Of a DNA stretch of 7,250 bases, positions 6,533 to 7,250 are shown piece by piece. The position numbers and the translations under genes were made by a program. Origin of the DNA: CAZOJJ01 sp964580105 (lineage in GTDB: Bacteria; Bacteroidota; Rhodothermia; Rhodothermales; Rubricoccaceae). The stretch covers positions 1 to 7,250 of the forward strand of contig CAZOJJ010000087.1 of NCBI GenBank assembly GCA_964580105.1. The letters run 5' to 3'. Numbering within the stretch: position 1 is the first letter of the stretch; the number at the start of each line of letters is the position of its first letter. A model generated the notes under the pieces. The model worked only from the letters and a program-made list of their open reading frames with translations. It did not search any database and was not told where the DNA came from.

Positions 6533-6559
6533 TTGGCAAGGCGTTGAGTAAATTGCCAA
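6533..6559. promoter_or_regulatory. Inverted repeat, likely operator of the vapBC operon
   Basis: TTGGCAA (6533-6539) and TTGCCAA (6553-6559) form a perfect 7-base inverted repeat separated by 13 bases, with half-site centres 20 bases apart, about two helical turns. It ends 20 bases before the antitoxin ATG. VapB and other AbrB-fold antitoxins commonly repress their own operon by binding such repeats, so this is a natural autoregulatory site. A weak -10-like TAAATT (6549-6554) lies inside it, which would let bound antitoxin block polymerase. I found no good -35 partner. Confidence 0.55.
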
Positions 6560-6579
6560 CGGCGCCTTCCTGCGACCCC

Positions 6580-6882
6580 ATGACCGTTACCATCGACAAG
6601 TTCGGGCGCGTGCTGATCCCCAAGCCGCTCCGTGACCGTCTCGGGTTGGCGCCGGGCACCGAGTTCACCCTCGACGTGCACGACGCGGGCGATGGCGTCC
6701 CTACGCTGGAGCTCCGCGCCGTTCCCGACGCCGACGACCCCGAAGGGGGGCTTGCGTACGTTGACGGCGTTCTCGTACACAACGGGCGCCCGACGGGCGA
6801 CATGGACACGTCGCGCATCCTCAAGGACATCTACGACGCGCGCGCCCTCCGCCACGCGGGCCTCGACCCCTACGTCCGGTGA
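6580..6882 (+). CDS. vapB: AbrB/SpoVT-fold (VapB-type) antitoxin
   Basis: The 100-residue protein is the predicted DNA-binding antitoxin of a VapBC pair; it should neutralise the downstream PIN toxin and repress the operon. Residues 1-47 form a swapped-hairpin AbrB domain with the signature TVTIDKFGRVLIPKPLRDRL (2-21) and LAPGTEF (23-29). The C-terminal half (about 48-100) is acidic and then helical (DTSRILKDIYDARALRHAG), typical of the toxin-binding arm. The ATG at 6580 was chosen because the AbrB motif starts there. An in-frame TTG at 6544 would add 12 residues of unrelated sequence and place the start inside the inverted repeat, so it is less likely. The stop overlaps the toxin start by 4 bases. 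The pair diverges from the RtcR-like gene, and no functional link to it is visible. Confidence 0.88.
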   Translation: MTVTIDKFGRVLIPKPLRDRLGLAPGTEFTLDVHDAGDGVPTLELRAVPDADDPEGGLAYVDGVLVHNGRPTGDMDTSRILKDIYDARALRHAGLDPYVR

Positions 6883-7250
6883 GCACGCCCACCCGAACAG
6901 CTCTCGACACGTCCGTCCTCGTCGCCGCCCTCGAACGGGGCCACCCCCACCATGAAACGGCTCGGCCCTACCTCCGAGCCGGACGCGACGGCGACCGCGC
7001 CCTCGTGATCTCCGCTCACGCCCTCGCGGAGACGTTCGCCACCGTCACGGCGATGCCGGTCACCCCCCGTGTCTCGCCCGCGAAGGCCCTCCGCCTCCTC
7101 GACGAGTCCGTCCTCGCAGTCGCCGAGGTGGTCGCCCTCGACGGCGACGACTACCGCGCCGTGCTCCAGCGCGTGGCCGACCTGGGACTGGCGAGCGGGG
7201 CCGTCTACGACGCCCTCCACGTCCGCGCCGCCCTCCACGTCCGCGCCGCC
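6879..7250 (+). CDS. vapC: PIN-domain ribonuclease toxin (VapC-type), 3' end beyond the window
   Basis: VapC toxins are Mg2+-dependent RNases that cut tRNA or rRNA when released from VapB. The 124 visible codons show the PIN pattern: D10 in LDTSVLVAAL (9-18), E51 in ALAETF (48-53) and D111 in GAVYDALH (107-114). The last acidic residue and the C-terminus lie beyond the window. The start is GTG at 6879, overlapping the antitoxin stop as GTGA. This is the only start that places the first catalytic aspartate close to the N-terminus, and such coupling is typical of these operons. Immediately after D111 the motif ALHVRA is repeated in tandem, encoded by an exact 18-base duplication (7212-7247). 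This is unusual because the segment is the helix after the active-site acid. Family assignment is confident; activity is uncertain because of the duplication and the missing end. Confidence 0.88.
   Translation, partial: MSTPTRTALDTSVLVAALERGHPHHETARPYLRAGRDGDRALVISAHALAETFATVTAMPVTPRVSPAKALRLLDESVLAVAEVVALDGDDYRAVLQRVADLGLASGAVYDALHVRAALHVRAA
7212..7247 (+). repeat. Exact 18-base tandem duplication inside the PIN toxin gene
   Basis: GCCCTCCACGTCCGCGCC occurs twice back to back (7212-7229 and 7230-7247), followed by GCC, which could begin a third copy at the window edge. It stays in frame and encodes ALHVRA twice. Most PIN proteins have a single helix of the YDALxAAAA type here, so one copy appears to be an insertion. 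It may be genuine repeat-slippage variation or an assembly artefact. Confidence 0.9.

Noticed and set aside
6534..6547. Sigma-54 promoter TGGCAAG...TTGA upstream of vapB
   Set aside because: The spacing between the GG and the TTG block is one base short and the GC doublet is missing; the sequence is better explained as part of the inverted repeat.
4998..6551. Plus-strand open frame of 517 codons opposite the regulator
   Set aside because: No domain signal; it overlaps the intact AAA+ protein and extends through the divergent intergenic region.
6544..6579. TTG start at 6544 for the antitoxin
   Set aside because: It adds 12 residues absent from the AbrB fold and lies within the inverted-repeat operator.
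6427..6855. Minus-strand open frames opposite vapB
   Set aside because: They read antisense to the clear AbrB-fold gene and show no recognisable domain.

Overview
The window is a compact, GC-rich (by eye about 70%) bacterial defence-type locus. Two weak lineage signals point towards the Bacteroidota/Rhodothermota side: none of the chosen starts has a convincing GGAGG Shine-Dalgarno, and a perfect TAnnTTTG element (the Bacteroidota-type -7 box) lies upstream of the regulator gene. A high-GC Rhodothermales-like organism is my best guess. It is an inference, not a demonstrated assignment.

Layout. On the minus strand, read right to left: (i) 6320-4836, a three-domain regulator with an RtcR-like CARF sensor, a sigma-54-type AAA+ ATPase and a Fis-type HTH; (ii) a 144-base intergenic region with a 20-base imperfect palindrome, a candidate -24/-12 promoter and a candidate housekeeping promoter; (iii) a tightly packed operon: a small staphylococcal-nuclease-like protein (4691-4413), the type I restriction subunit HsdR (4409-2124), a von Willebrand factor A (VWA) protein (2115-1531) and the modification subunit HsdM (1518-1). 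Gaps are only 3, 8 and 12 bases, so the four genes should be co-transcribed. HsdM ends exactly at the window edge. The expected specificity gene hsdS is not in the window and may lie just beyond base 1.

On the plus strand, divergent from the regulator across a 259-base intergenic region, is a VapBC-type toxin-antitoxin pair: an AbrB/SpoVT-fold antitoxin (6580-6882) overlapping by 4 bases a PIN-domain toxin (from 6879, cut off by the window end). A perfect 7-base inverted repeat just upstream is a likely autoregulatory operator.

Main hypothesis. The type I restriction genes, together with two unusual passengers (SNase and VWA), may be switched on by an RtcR-like CARF activator. RtcR-family sensors respond to RNA-damage ligands, and other CARF proteins to cyclic oligonucleotides. 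The locus could therefore be a signal-inducible restriction system rather than a constitutive one. The architecture is seen directly; the regulatory coupling and the roles of SNase and VWA are inference. I see no rRNA, tRNA, CRISPR array, insertion sequence or convincing intrinsic terminator.
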